A stretch of 64,000 bases of DNA, taken from the NCBI GenBank assembly GCA_017309275.1, contig JAFKLT010000041.1, positions 1 through 64,000 of the forward strand, given 5' to 3'. The notes beneath the pieces were generated by a model, which saw nothing but the letters and a program-made list of their open reading frames with translations, was not told where the DNA came from and searched no databases. Made by a program: the position numbers and the translations under genes. The first letter of the stretch is position 1. Every line of letters starts with the position of its first letter. This DNA comes from Sphingomonadales bacterium (GTDB taxonomy: Bacteria > Pseudomonadota > Alphaproteobacteria > Sphingomonadales > Sphingomonadaceae). Below, one piece after another: positions 1 through 9,334 of the stretch.

Positions 1-628
1 TAGCGCCGAGCGACCAAATGTCGACTGAGGCGCCTGAGTGTTCACCCGGCTGCCTGAACATCATCTCTGGTGCCATATAAGGAAGAGCTCCGCGAATTGT
101 TCCAGATGTCGATCTGGTTATATCGCCTTCCCGCGCAGCTTCGTCAAAAACTTCTTCTGTTAGTGTAGCGATGCCGAAATCAGTTATTTTCAGTTCATGC
201 AAATTAATGCCATGTTCAACAATGATATTGCTTGGCTTCAAGTCACGATGAACAACTCCAGCATGATGTGAAGCGGCAACGCCTTTGGAAACGTGCAGAA
301 ATATACGAGCAGCGAGGTGCGGGTCGATAGCTCCAAAGGTCTTGAGCTTATTTTCAAGATTGTCGCCATCAACGAATTCTTCAATAAGAAAAAGCCGACC
401 ATTCTCCTCAATGTAGTCTAGAGTTTTAGCGACGTTATGATGATTAACTCTAGCGGAAATCTTCGCACTGCTTTTGAATCTCTTATCGGGCTGTCCGGGT
501 TGAGGTGTTTTTAGTGCAACGTTAGATTCCAACAATATGTCCTGCGCAAAATAGACGTCTTGCATACCGCCTCGACCGATATGGCGCTCTATGCGATAGC
601 GCCCGGAGACAATATCTTGCGCATTCAT
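1..628 (-). CDS. Ser/Thr protein kinase, C-terminus beyond window edge
   Basis: Eukaryotic-like (Hanks-type) Ser/Thr kinase; 209 codons are visible and the 3' end lies left of the window. Reading from ATG at 628 shows a glycine-rich loop (IGRGGMQDVY, about residue 18), the invariant Lys in VALK, the catalytic loop HRDLKPSN, a DFG motif (DFGIA) and the APE motif (PYMAPEM). All residues needed for phosphotransfer are present, so an active kinase is expected. The start overlaps the stop of the upstream frame in an ATGA arrangement, indicating translational coupling within a minus-strand operon PP2C - kinase - kinase. Its substrate is not evident; the neighbouring kinase, the PP2C and unknown partners to the left are candidates. 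Confidence 0.88.
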   Translation of the reverse strand, partial: MNAQDIVSGRYRIERHIGRGGMQDVYFAQDILLESNVALKTPQPGQPDKRFKSSAKISARVNHHNVAKTLDYIEENGRLFLIEEFVDGDNLENKLKTFGAIDPHLAARIFLHVSKGVAASHHAGVVHRDLKPSNIIVEHGINLHELKITDFGIATLTEEVFDEAAREGDITRSTSGTIRGALPYMAPEMMFRQPGEHSGASVDIWSLGA

Positions 629-1672
629 GGCATTACCTCCGGGTTTGAAACATCAAAAGTCACGAACTTTCTGCCACTGCCGTTGCCGAAGGTTAGAACG
701 CAACAGCCTGGCACTATCGCCCCTACAGTGACGGATGTGTTATTTATATAAACGGCACCAGCGACCTGAGTGACAGTGAAGGCTAAGCCGTCATATTCAA
801 TCGTGAGACTTCCCACGGTTGCATTCAGAGATATTCTTCTATTCTTGTGGTCTAGTGTGTTTGCTACGCCGTTTAAAACAACCGTGGCACGATGCCTGTC
901 CCTCAGAAGATGTTTCTCCAACAAATTCTTGATGGCTTGCATGGATGGTCTATCCTGCCTGCTTGTCGCAAGACATTGGAACAGGGCATTTGTAATTTTC
1001 AGCGGGCATCCCAGCGAACGGAGTAGAAAAATCTGCTAGTGTTGGCTGGCTTGGAGGCCTATGACGCAAACTAAGGGGCGGCTCGTTGGTCAGCAAGGCC
1101 AGACATGTCACACCAAACGCATAGACATCAATGGAAGAGTCAAACGCGATTGTTTGGTCACCCCATAGTTCCGGCGCCATAAATATAGGAGTTCCTATTA
1201 TGCTCCTAGTCTCTGCATCGGCAGTATTTCTAGACAAACCGAAATCAAGAATCTTAACGACACCCTCGCCATCTATTTTTATGTTTCCGGGTTTAATATC
1301 TCGATGGATGATTCTGTGCGAATGAATGTCAGCAAGTCCGCATGAAATCTGCCATATCAGGTTTAGATAATCCGCATTGGCAGAAAGAGATCCAACTTGG
1401 AGTGTCTCTCCATCAATAAACTCAAGGACAATAGCGGGCTGTTGCGTGACTGCTCCTTGAATATTTACGATGTCATAAAGTTGAACGACGTGTTTCGACC
1501 TAACTTTTGACAATGCCTTTTGCTCATCGAGCAATCTACGAGCTTCGACGCCAGCCTGCAGATGCTTTAGCACAACTTGACGTTGTAGATGTAGATCTTC
1601 GCAAAAAATTACCTCCCCCATTCCGCCCCTGTCGGAGTTGTCGAGAGTTTTATATCTATTTGCTATCAACAC
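625..1672 (-). pseudogene. Ser/Thr protein kinase with C-terminal beta-rich domain, frameshifted
   Basis: One kinase gene broken by a single-base frameshift. The first frame, from about 1672 to a stop at 950, carries GGMGEV, the Lys in VVLKHL, HRDIKPGN, DFGLS and APELW. It then loses sense just where the last kinase helices should follow. Shifting frame at the A4 run (996-999) restores a typical subdomain XI, with CLAT...DRPSM and a following helix, and reads on to a stop at 625. The C-terminal ~85 residues are beta-rich and vaguely FHA-like; I do not recognise them. I prefer GTG at 1672 (AGGGAG six bases upstream) over TTG at 1702. The frameshift may be real or a homopolymer sequencing error. 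Confidence 0.8.
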
Positions 1673-2744
1673 CGACGTCTCCCTGTTCGGCAGAACTGCC
1701 AATTTCTATATCCAGTTGAACTTCTTCTGGGTAATTCTCGTTTTTCTTTTTTCGAGATTTGCGAACGGGTGGCTTTGACTTCTTCGGCGCCCCCTCATTC
1801 GTCGGCGGCGTACTGGGTATCAGTTGGGATGAAAAATTATTTTTTGCTTCATTCGTCTCGTTTGGAACTTGAGCGTTTTTTGCATTAAAGGCCTGGTCTT
1901 CCTCTCGCAGCCAAAGCGTGGTTAGATCTCCAGCTGCATCCCATAAACGGATTCCGCTTCCTTCATATCGTGCAAGCGATGGAGGCATTCCGGCAATGTC
2001 AAATATGGCCGATGTTGAGTTGTCATTCCCCCCGCACCACATCGCGACAGAATTCAGACGCTCGGAGGCATCATTAAGGCTTGATGAATTTTCTAGAATC
2101 CTGCTGAGGGTCTTTTCTTCTATGCCGTGTATGCCATCAGTGGTAATGGCGCAAAAACCTTCCTGACAAAAAAAATCAGTTATCTTGGGCTGCATCGAAT
2201 CGCCCATTCCAACAAATTGGAGTAGTTCTCGACCGCTTCCACCAACAGCTTCGACGAGAGAGTCGTCCGTTGTGTGCCGCTCAACCTTTTTCCCAGCCCC
2301 GAAAGTGTAGACACGCGTATCGCCAAGATGAACAATTATCTTGGTGCCTTGAGAGTCAAGCAAAACGGCAGTCAGCGTAGAGCCGCCATCGCCTTGATAT
2401 GTGTCGAACACCTGTTTGTTTGACGCTTTTACAGCTTCATAGGCCCGTTCCTTGATACCTAAATTACGGTGCTGTATCAAAGAGTAGAAGAAGCTCGATA
2501 TTGCCAATGAAGAGCATTTCCCTCCATCGCGCATGCCTCCCATGCCATCAGCAACTGCTATCGCAAACAGGGGATTTATCGACTTCTTTCCAGTATAGAG
2601 AGCGGCCACTCGATCCTGATTCTCCTTTCGAACCAGTCCTATATCACTGGATAGCACAAAAGGAATCTCAAGGGATTGACTGGACGTGCGGTCTGCAAGA
2701 CGCCTAGAAATCCAAGCTTGTATGTTTTCTTGGAATGGGTGCAT
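1656..2744 (-). CDS. PP2C-family protein phosphatase
   Basis: Metal-dependent Ser/Thr phosphatase of the PPM/PP2C family, 362 aa. The family motifs appear in order: SSDIGLVRKENQD (residues 32-44), the metal-binding VADGMGG (64-70), LGDTRVY (140-146), TTDGI (201-205) and the terminal metal site GGNDNST (238-244). The last ~90 residues are a poorly conserved tail with a strongly basic patch (about 320-335), possibly for nucleic-acid or partner binding. ATG at 2744 has AGGAG about 12 bases upstream. It is the first gene of a minus-strand operon; its end overlaps the start of the frameshifted kinase. It presumably reverses phosphorylation by the two kinases downstream. Confidence 0.92.
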   Translation of the reverse strand: MHPFQENIQAWISRRLADRTSSQSLEIPFVLSSDIGLVRKENQDRVAALYTGKKSINPLFAIAVADGMGGMRDGGKCSSLAISSFFYSLIQHRNLGIKERAYEAVKASNKQVFDTYQGDGGSTLTAVLLDSQGTKIIVHLGDTRVYTFGAGKKVERHTTDDSLVEAVGGSGRELLQFVGMGDSMQPKITDFFCQEGFCAITTDGIHGIEEKTLSRILENSSSLNDASERLNSVAMWCGGNDNSTSAIFDIAGMPPSLARYEGSGIRLWDAAGDLTTLWLREEDQAFNAKNAQVPNETNEAKNNFSSQLIPSTPPTNEGAPKKSKPPVRKSRKKKNENYPEEVQLDIEIGSSAEQGDVGVDSK

Positions 2745-3246
2745 TGTGTTTTCGTAACTCCTATATTGAAAGCAGTCTATTTGCGTCTTCTTTCGGACTT
2801 ACGTCACTTTGATTTTGAAATGCTGTGCGATAGTTACATTTTAGCTGAGGCACTTCAAAGCGTCACGCTCATAGTGGCTCACGTCGCCGACGCTTCCGAC
2901 CGTCTCGGGCGGGGCCGCTTGCAGGCTGAGCAGCACGAGTAGCCCAAGCAGCAATTCGTGCGCCCCGCGCCTCGTGCCGAATCGTGGCCATTCGGCTTTG
3001 ACCCCTGACATCTTCGGCCCTGACGGGCCTGCGCGCTTCGCTTGCCATGAAAACCTACTGTGCGCTGTGGGTGGGAGTGGGCGGTCTTGCTGTTCCCTTC
3101 ACCGTATCACGGCGTTCTCGCCGTCAATGGCTGCACGCGCCATGCGCGCTTGCGGCCCATTGGCCGTCTGCGACCCCTGACTGCTTGCGCTGCGCCGTGC
3201 TGGCCACGGTTCCGGGCAATTCCGCCCGTGCAACCGGAGCACGATC
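2745..3246. other. Intergenic region: cassette/ICE junction and radC leader
   Basis: No convincing gene. The left third is A+T-rich and should hold the promoter of the minus-strand PP2C operon. From about 2880 the base composition becomes G+C-rich like the ICE backbone, so the junction between the phosphorylation cassette and the ICE probably lies at 2850-2900. The remainder leads into radC. No obvious integrase remnant or attachment site was found. Confidence 0.5.
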
Positions 3247-3756
3247 ATGTCGCAACTTTCTCTTTCTTCCTTCGATTCCGTTCTGATGGTTCGTAGCGCG
3301 CGTGGGCGCTACCAGCCAGCTTCTGCCGATCAGATCCTCGAAGCCGCACGCCTGGTCATCGACCAGAAAATGCCGCGCGGCGAATCCTTTACATCACCGA
3401 TGGCGGTAAAGGAGTATCTGAGCACCAAGCTGGCGTGCCTGGAGCATGAAGTCTTCGCAGTGTTGTTCCTCGATACGCAACATAGGCTGATCGAGTACAG
3501 CGAGCTTTTCCGGGGCACCATCGACAGTGCATCGGTGTACCCGCGTGAAGTTCTCAAGGAGGCACTGCGGCTCAATGCAGCGGCAGTCATCATTTCTCAT
3601 AACCACCCGAGCGGGAATCCCGAGCCTAGCGCAGCCGATAAGTTGCTGACGAAGCGACTTCGGGAGGCGCTGGCGATGGTGGACGTGTGCGTGCTGGATC
3701 ACATCGTTGTGGGTGGCACGAAAACGACGTCGTTTGCGGAATACGGCCTTATTTGA
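3247..3756 (+). CDS. radC: RadC-family JAB/MPN domain protein
   Basis: RadC-like (DUF2466) protein, 169 aa. The C-terminal JAB1/MPN metalloprotease-like fold is shown by the signature HNHPSGNPEPSAAD (about residues 117-130) and an upstream Glu in the HEVFAVLFLD strand. Mobile-element RadC proteins of this length lack the N-terminal helix-hairpin-helix domain of chromosomal RadC. Their biochemical role is unproven; a function in element DNA processing or anti-restriction has been suggested. It sits at the maintenance end of Tn4371-like ICEs, as here. Directly downstream lie IS remnants. Confidence 0.9.
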   Translation: MSQLSLSSFDSVLMVRSARGRYQPASADQILEAARLVIDQKMPRGESFTSPMAVKEYLSTKLACLEHEVFAVLFLDTQHRLIEYSELFRGTIDSASVYPREVLKEALRLNAAAVIISHNHPSGNPEPSAADKLLTKRLREALAMVDVCVLDHIVVGGTKTTSFAEYGLI

Positions 3757-3764
3757 TCCTAGCA

Positions 3765-4744
3765 GCCTGTTGAAATTCGCTGTGATGACTGCGAGCACTG
3801 CGTTGTAGCGGCAGTGCTCGCGGCCACGCGCTCTTGCTCAGGGCGTCGAGCAGGTGAAGTAGCCCGATTTCACAGGTGCCGGGCGCACCTTCCCCGTCAA
3901 CGCGCTCATGCCATTGAGCCTGTAGCCAGCAGCTTCGGCAGGCGCACCAGGTTGCTTGCCGCCATGGCCAGCTGGAACAGCGCGTCGACACGCTCAAGTC
4001 CGCGTTGCTTCACCTGGCGCAGCCCGGCCGCCGCCTTGAGCCAGCCGAAGTGGGTTTCGATCCAGGCGCGAATCTTCAGGCTCAGACCATAGCCGGCGTG
4101 GCGCGTGGTACGGCCATCGATGGCGCTGCGCCGACCATTGGTGTTCTGCGCAACATGGGGTGTCACGCCGAGGGCACGACAGGCGGCCACGAAGTCTGCC
4201 GTGTCGTAAGCCTTGTCCGCGGCCAGGGTGCGTCGACGGCGACCACCCAGCTTGCTCAGCATCGCCAGCGCGGCTTCGCGTTCGCCATGGCCACCGGCCA
4301 GAGTCACATGAGCACTGCGCACCAGGCCACTGCGGTGTTCCATCAGCACATGCCCCATGTAACTCAGCTGCGCGCCGGTGTTGTGGCTCTTGCGGTACAG
4401 CCGGGCATCCGGATCGCTGGTCGAGGCGTGGGTGTCGTTGCTGCGCTTGTGCCCCTTGAAGTCCGGCTGGGCATTGCGCGGGCCGGGGCCCGGGTCGTCT
4501 GGCGTATCGTCCTTGGGACGGAAACTCCTCTGAGAGGCCCAGGCTTGCAGCAATGTGCCGTCAACCGAGAAGTGCTCATCCGAGATCAGCCCCTGCTTCT
4601 CCGCCAGGCGCACCACCTCGTTCAGAAACTCGGCGGCCACTGCCTGGGCATTGAGGCGGTCACGATTCTTCGAGAAGACCGAGTGATCCCACACCGGATC
4701 ATCAATGGCCAGGCCGACGAACCAGCGGAACAGCAGGTTGTAGC
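3765..4744 (-). pseudogene. IS5-family transposase, 5' end lost
   Basis: C-terminal ~280 residues of an IS5-superfamily DDE transposase. Recognisable stretches include VWDHSVFSKNRDRL, the first catalytic region HFSVDGTLLQAW, a DPDARLYRKS segment, the second Asp in TLAADKAYDT and a C-terminal ETHFGWLK helix with the catalytic Glu. The open part runs from 4744 to a stop at 3906; the region to about 3765 looks like the IS end. Reading upstream, the frame continues (YNLLFRWFVGL) into the IS3-family element at 4745 and is not resumed on the far side. The 5' portion and one IS end were therefore deleted. Confidence 0.85.
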
Positions 4745-5943
4745 GTAAGCTCCCCCGTCAAGCAGACATTTCAAAAGTAGAACTTTCGGCGTGTCGGATG
4801 CGGTACTCGGCGGGCGTCAGCCCACCAAGGGAGTCGTGGGGTCTTTCTTCGTTGTAGTCCATCATCCACCAGTGCGCCGCCTCGCGGACGTCGTCCAGGC
4901 GGGCGAACAGGTGTCGGTCAAGCACTTCTTCCCGGAAGGTACGGTTGAAGCGCTCGATGTAGGCATTCTGGTTCGGCTTGCCGGGCTGGATGTACTGGAT
5001 GGCCACACCACTGCCCTTGGCCCAGGCAGTGAACGCCTCGCCCAGGAATTCCGGGCCGTTATCCGTACGCACCACCTGCGGCAAGCCGTGGTCGCGCTTG
5101 AGTTGCTCGAACACGCGCACCAGACGATCGGAATTGATCGAGGTGTCGATCTCGATGTGCAGGACCTCCCGGTTGAAGTCGTCGACCACGTTGAAGGTGC
5201 GGAACCGCCGTCCGCAGGACAGCGCGTCGCTCATGAAGTCGACCGACCAGACGCTGTCAGGCAACCGCGGTACGTACAGCGGCACCCGTTCACGCTTGGG
5301 CAGGCGCCGCTTGGCGGCCCGTCGCAGGTTGAGCTTCATCGCCTTGTACACCCGATAGATCCGCTTGGGGTTCCAGTCCGGTCGCGCCTTGCGCAGCTGG
5401 TCGCAGTACTTCCAGAAGCCGCGGCTGGGATGTTCCTCAACCCGCCCGGCCAACGCAGCGATCAGCTCTGCATCGCGCACCGTCCAGTCCAGCGGCGGCA
5501 CATACCAGGCCGCCCGCGACAGCCCCACGCAACGACAGGACCGGCTCAGCGGCCGCGCATGCACTTCGGTCAGGAATCGCACGGCCTCGCGCTTCTGCGC
5601 CGGTCCTACAGTTTTTTTGCGATCAGGTCCTTCATGGCCGCGTTGTCCAACGCCAGCTCGGCATACATCCGCTTGAGCCTGGCGTTCTCCGCTTCCAGGT
5701 CCTTCACCCGGCGCAGCTCGGAGGCTTCCAGCCCCCCGTACTTGCTCTTCCACTGGTAGTACGTGGCCACGCTGATGCCGGCCTGGCGACACAGATCCTT
5801 CACCGGAACTCCGGCGTCGGCCTGCTTGAGGATCGAAACGATCTGCGTCTCGGTGAAACGGGACTTCTTCATGGAACCTCCTGGCGGGGAAACCTTGCCA
5901 GAAAGTTCTACTTAGCGGGTGTCTGTCAGATGGGGGAGCTTAC
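4745..5943 (-). mobile_element. IS3-family insertion sequence
   Basis: About 1.2 kb element bounded by imperfect terminal inverted repeats. Both outer ends read GTAAGCTCCCCC inward, and AAGTAGAACTTTC recurs about 30 bases inside each end. It carries the overlapping orfA/orfB of an IS3-type transposase. It interrupts the IS5-family transposase on its left; the right flank is ICE backbone leading into the DUF932 gene. No target-site duplication can be identified, consistent with a deletion after insertion. Confidence 0.85.
4758..5872 (-). CDS. IS3-family transposase OrfAB (programmed -1 frameshift)
   Basis: Two-frame transposase. OrfA (5872 to 5606, 88 aa) has an HTH_Tnp_1 domain (KKSRFTETQIVSILKQ) and a Leu/Glu-rich coiled coil, and ends at a TAG just after an A7 run (minus strand, 5612-5618). 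OrfB (from about 5618 to 4758) continues in the -1 frame. It contains an HTH_21 segment and an rve integrase core: VWSVDFMSDAL (first Asp), VVRTDNGPEF (second Asp), NQNAYIERFNRTFREEV (Glu), then the typical HDSLGGLTPAEYR tail. The A7 slip site is the expected frameshift signal. All DDE residues are present, so the element looks functional. Confidence 0.9.
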
Positions 5944-6067
5944 GGTGGCAACAGGGCCAACCGGGTTCCTCGTGCCAACCGCACCGAACAGCCGAAAGGC
6001 TGGGCTCCGAATCTAGGAATCCGGTGTGCGGCTTGAACAGCAAACCATTTTCGTCAGGAGAAAGACC

Positions 6068-6895
6068 ATGCTTGCATCCCGTTTCGCTTCCCGTTCCCCG
6101 GTACTGCGCAGCGATTCCCCGCTGTCCGATGACCAGATCCACCGCGTGGCCCCGTCCATCTTTGCGGAAGCACCCCACGAAAGCCGCTCCCAGCGTTACG
6201 CCTATATCCCCACCGCCACGGTGCTGACCGAACTGCGCAAGGAAGGGTTTCAGCCCTTCATGGTGACGCAGACCCGCACCCGCCACGAAGACCGGCGCGA
6301 CTACACCAAGCACATGATCCGGCTGCGCCATGCCAGCCAGATCAACGCCCGAGGCGAAGCCAACGAAATCATCCTGCTGAACTCGCACGATGGCACCAGC
6401 AGTTACCAGATGCTGGCCGGCATGTTCCGTTTCGTGTGCAGCAATGGCCTTGTTTGCGGCGACACCGTGGCCGATGTGCGCGTGCCGCATAAGGGCGATG
6501 TGGCTGGGCAAGTGATCGAAGGTGCCTATCAGGTACTGCACGGTTTTGACCGTGCGCTGGAATCCCGCGAATCCATGCAGGCCATCACGTTGGACGAAGG
6601 CGAAGCCGAAGTGTTCGCCCGCGCCGCGCTGTCGCTCAAGTACGACGACCCGGACAAGCCCGCACCGATCACCGAATCGCAAATCCTGATGCCGCGCCGT
6701 TTCGACGACCGCCGCCCGGACTTGTGGAGCGTGTTCAACCGCACCCAAGAGAACCTGACCAAAGGCGGTTTGCACGGACGCAGCGCCAACGGACGCCGCC
6801 AGCAGACCCGCCCGGTGCAGGGCATTGATTCCGATATTCGCCTCAATCGCGCCCTGTGGCTGCTGGCTGACGGCCTGCGCCAGTTGAAAGCCTGA
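6068..6895 (+). CDS. DUF932 domain-containing protein
   Basis: 275 aa member of the DUF932 (phage/plasmid-like, LGT_TIGR03299) family, conserved in Tn4371-type ICEs and some plasmids with no assigned biochemical function. It shows the characteristic GMFRFVCSNGLVCGD block near residues 117-131. ATG at 6068 is preceded by AGGAGAAAG at the proper distance, so I favour it over upstream in-frame possibilities. It lies just downstream of the IS3 element, and its leader resembles undisturbed ICE sequence, so the IS probably did not remove its ribosome binding site. It is probably co-expressed with the ParB-like gene 80 bases downstream. Confidence 0.88.
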   Translation: MLASRFASRSPVLRSDSPLSDDQIHRVAPSIFAEAPHESRSQRYAYIPTATVLTELRKEGFQPFMVTQTRTRHEDRRDYTKHMIRLRHASQINARGEANEIILLNSHDGTSSYQMLAGMFRFVCSNGLVCGDTVADVRVPHKGDVAGQVIEGAYQVLHGFDRALESRESMQAITLDEGEAEVFARAALSLKYDDPDKPAPITESQILMPRRFDDRRPDLWSVFNRTQENLTKGGLHGRSANGRRQQTRPVQGIDSDIRLNRALWLLADGLRQLKA

Positions 6896-6976
6896 TTTCC
6901 CTGCGCGGCAGGGGCAGGCAGCAACCCTTGCCGCGTCATTCGCTGCTGCATTCCATCATCGCAAGGAGTCTTCACC

Positions 6977-9061
6977 ATGAACGCCATCAACCACACCGAA
7001 GCCCAAGCCATCCACGCCACGGCCATCGCCGCCCCTGCCGTGCTGCTGGAAGCCGCCGACCCGAGCAAGAATCTGATTCTGGTGCCGCTGTCGCGGCTGG
7101 TATCGCGCCCCACGGGCCGCAACGTGCGCAAGACCCCGCGCATGTCGATTCCCGAACTCGCCGCCAGCATCCAGCGTGTCGGCCTGCTGCAAAACCTGAT
7201 CGTCACCGCGACCGCTGACGGCGAGCGTTACGAAGTCGTGGCCGGAGGCCGTCGCCTTGCCGCCCTCAAGCTGCTGGCGAAAAAGCACCGCATCAGCAAG
7301 GAATGGGAGGTGCCTTGCCTGCTGGTGGCCGATGGCACCGCCCGCACCGCCAGCCTGACCGAGAACGTGCAGCGCGAAGCCATGCACCCCGCCGACCAGT
7401 TCGAGGCATTTGCCGCGCTGGTGGCCGAAGGCCGCCCCATCGAGGACATTGCCGCAGATTTCAGCGTCACGCCGCTGGTGGTGCAGCGACGCCTGAAACT
7501 CGCCAACGTGTCGCCGCGCCTGCTGGCCGACTACCGGGCCGAGGCCGTGAGCCTTGACCAGTTGATGGCCCTTGCCATCACCGACGACCACGCCGCGCAG
7601 GAAGCCGCGTTCTACGATGCGCCCACATGGCAGCGCAGCCCGCACAACCTGCGCGACCGCCTGACCGAGCGCGAGATTGATGCCCACCGGCATCCGCTGG
7701 CGCGCTTCGTTGGACTGATTGCTTACGAGGCCGCAGGCGGTGGCACCCGCCGCGATCTGTTCGCGGAAGCCGATAGCGGCGTGTATCTGACCGATGCCAC
7801 GCTGTTGGAACGGCTGGCGCAGGACAAGCTGGCCAGCCTTGCCGCCGAGGTGAAGGCCGAAGGCTGGGTATGGGTGGATGCCACCCCCGGCACGACCCAT
7901 GCCGACCTGCAAGCCTTCCAGCGCGCCCCGAGACAGCGCCGCAGCCCGAACAAGCGCGAAGCCCAACGCATCGAGAAGCTGCAAACCAAGATGCAGGCGC
8001 TGGCCGAGGCCGTGGATGCCGCCCTGGACGCCGACGATGAAGAAAAGGCCGACGCCTTGCAGGAGGAAGGCGAACACCTGGGCGAACAGTTGCAGGCGCT
8101 GGAAAATGGCTTGCAGGACTACGGGGAAGCCGTCAAAGCTGCCGCCGGTGCCATCGTCACCATCGACCGCAACGGCGAGGCCGTGATTCATCGTGGCCTG
8201 CTGCGCGAAGCCGAGGCCAAGGCACTGCGCACGCTTGAACGGCTGCGGCAAGGTTTCGGCAGCGAGGGCGAAGCCGGGAACGACGAAACCGGCGAGGAAG
8301 CCGACGACGCCCCCAAGCCCGCCGCCATGTCCGACCGGCTGGCGCAACGCTTGAGCGCCCACCGTACCGCCGCGCTGCAAATCGAAGTGGCCCGGCATCC
8401 GCAGGTGGCGCTGGCCGCACTGGTGCATGGCATGGTGCAGACTGTCTTGCAAGGCAGCCACTACGGCCACGATCTGCCGCTGGGTGTGAAACTGACCCAG
8501 CAAGATCGGCTGGAAGGCATGGCCCCGGACTGGCCGGAATCGCCCGCCGCCGTGGCACTGCGCGAACTGCAACAGGTAGCGGGTGAAGCCTTGCCGGGGG
8601 ACAGCGCCGAACTGTTCGCCGCGCTGCTGGCGAAGCCGCAGGATGAACTGGTGCGCCTGCTGGCCGTATGCATGGCATCCACGGTCGATGTGGTGACGCC
8701 CCGCGCCACGCAGCACCAGCCGGGTGCCGAACTGGCGCAGGCGGTGGGGCTGGACATGGCGGTATGGTGGCAACCCACCGCAGATGGCTATTTCCAGCAT
8801 GTGCCGAAGGCCGCGATTCTGGACGCCGTGGAGCATTACGCCCCGGAGCACGTCACCCGGCTGGCGAAGTTGAAGAAAGGCGACATTGCCAGCGAAGCCG
8901 AACGGCTGGCCGATGGCACCGGCTGGATGCCCGCCATCTTCGCCGCCAAAGCCACGCAGCAGGCCGCGCAGGACGTGAAGGCAGACGAGGAAGCCGAAGC
9001 ACAGGAGGAAGTCGCCGCCGTGGCGGATGAGCAGACGCAAGCCGAGGCACTGGCCGCTTGA
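6977..9061 (+). CDS. ParB/RepB/Spo0J-family partition-like protein
   Basis: Large (694 aa) ParB-like protein. The N-terminal ParB/Srx nuclease-like domain (about residues 35-130) shows VPLSRLVSRPTGRNVRK, a GLLQNLIV segment, EVVAGGRRLAAL and the TENVQREAMHPADQFEAF motif. A central HTH follows (VTPLVVQRRLKLANVSP). The rest is a long helical, Glu/Ala-rich tail with a coiled coil around 320-380 and an acidic C-terminus. This is much longer than chromosomal ParB (~300 aa) but usual for ICE and plasmid ParB-like proteins such as KorB-like regulators. Start ATG has AAGGAG upstream. It could assist segregation or regulation of the circular ICE. A strong hairpin follows the gene. Confidence 0.9.
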   Translation: MNAINHTEAQAIHATAIAAPAVLLEAADPSKNLILVPLSRLVSRPTGRNVRKTPRMSIPELAASIQRVGLLQNLIVTATADGERYEVVAGGRRLAALKLLAKKHRISKEWEVPCLLVADGTARTASLTENVQREAMHPADQFEAFAALVAEGRPIEDIAADFSVTPLVVQRRLKLANVSPRLLADYRAEAVSLDQLMALAITDDHAAQEAAFYDAPTWQRSPHNLRDRLTEREIDAHRHPLARFVGLIAYEAAGGGTRRDLFAEADSGVYLTDATLLERLAQDKLASLAAEVKAEGWVWVDATPGTTHADLQAFQRAPRQRRSPNKREAQRIEKLQTKMQALAEAVDAALDADDEEKADALQEEGEHLGEQLQALENGLQDYGEAVKAAAGAIVTIDRNGEAVIHRGLLREAEAKALRTLERLRQGFGSEGEAGNDETGEEADDAPKPAAMSDRLAQRLSAHRTAALQIEVARHPQVALAALVHGMVQTVLQGSHYGHDLPLGVKLTQQDRLEGMAPDWPESPAAVALRELQQVAGEALPGDSAELFAALLAKPQDELVRLLAVCMASTVDVVTPRATQHQPGAELAQAVGLDMAVWWQPTADGYFQHVPKAAILDAVEHYAPEHVTRLAKLKKGDIASEAERLADGTGWMPAIFAAKATQQAAQDVKADEEAEAQEEVAAVADEQTQAEALAA

Positions 9062-9077
9062 CCCCGCACCACAGATA

Positions 9078-9104
9078 GCGCCCCGGTTCCGGCCGGGGCG
9101 CTTT
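9078..9104 (+). terminator. Rho-independent-like terminator after parB-like gene
   Basis: Perfect 9-bp G+C stem (GCGCCCCGG / CCGGGGCGC) with a six-base loop, followed by CTTTC, 17 bases after the ParB-like stop. The T tract is weak, so termination may be partial. Confidence 0.6.
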
Positions 9105-9122
9105 CATGCCGGGGATTCCCCC

Positions 9123-9329
9123 ATGAGCCACGACACCACGAACCGCCCGCGCATGGCCGCTTACGCCCCCGGCACGATACGCGCCCGCCGCTGGCATGGC
9201 GATGGCGACGTGCGCGGCTATCGTCCGCCTCGCGGCTGGACAGCCCGTGCCGACCTGACCGACCTACACCCCATCACGGGCCGCGCCTTGCCGCGTGCCG
9301 TTTGGCGGATCATCGAAACCAAAGAATAG
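9123..9329 (+). CDS. Small conserved ICE protein, function unknown
   Basis: 68 aa, basic. ATG at 9123 follows GGGGATTCCCCC with no ideal ribosome binding site. The residues are Arg- and Trp-rich (RWHGDGDVRGYRPPRGW), suggestive of nucleic-acid binding, but no named domain is recognised. It is kept because it is followed directly by a strong hairpin, lies in the ParB-DUF736 interval, and has codon use like its neighbours. Moderate doubt remains. Confidence 0.5.
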   Translation: MSHDTTNRPRMAAYAPGTIRARRWHGDGDVRGYRPPRGWTARADLTDLHPITGRALPRAVWRIIETKE

Positions 9330-9334
9330 GAAGC

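Noticed and set aside
6956-9040. 694-codon open frame antisense to the ParB-like gene
   Set aside because: Its length mirrors the ParB-like gene; it is a high-G+C shadow. The sense frame has clear ParB motifs and a ribosome binding site.
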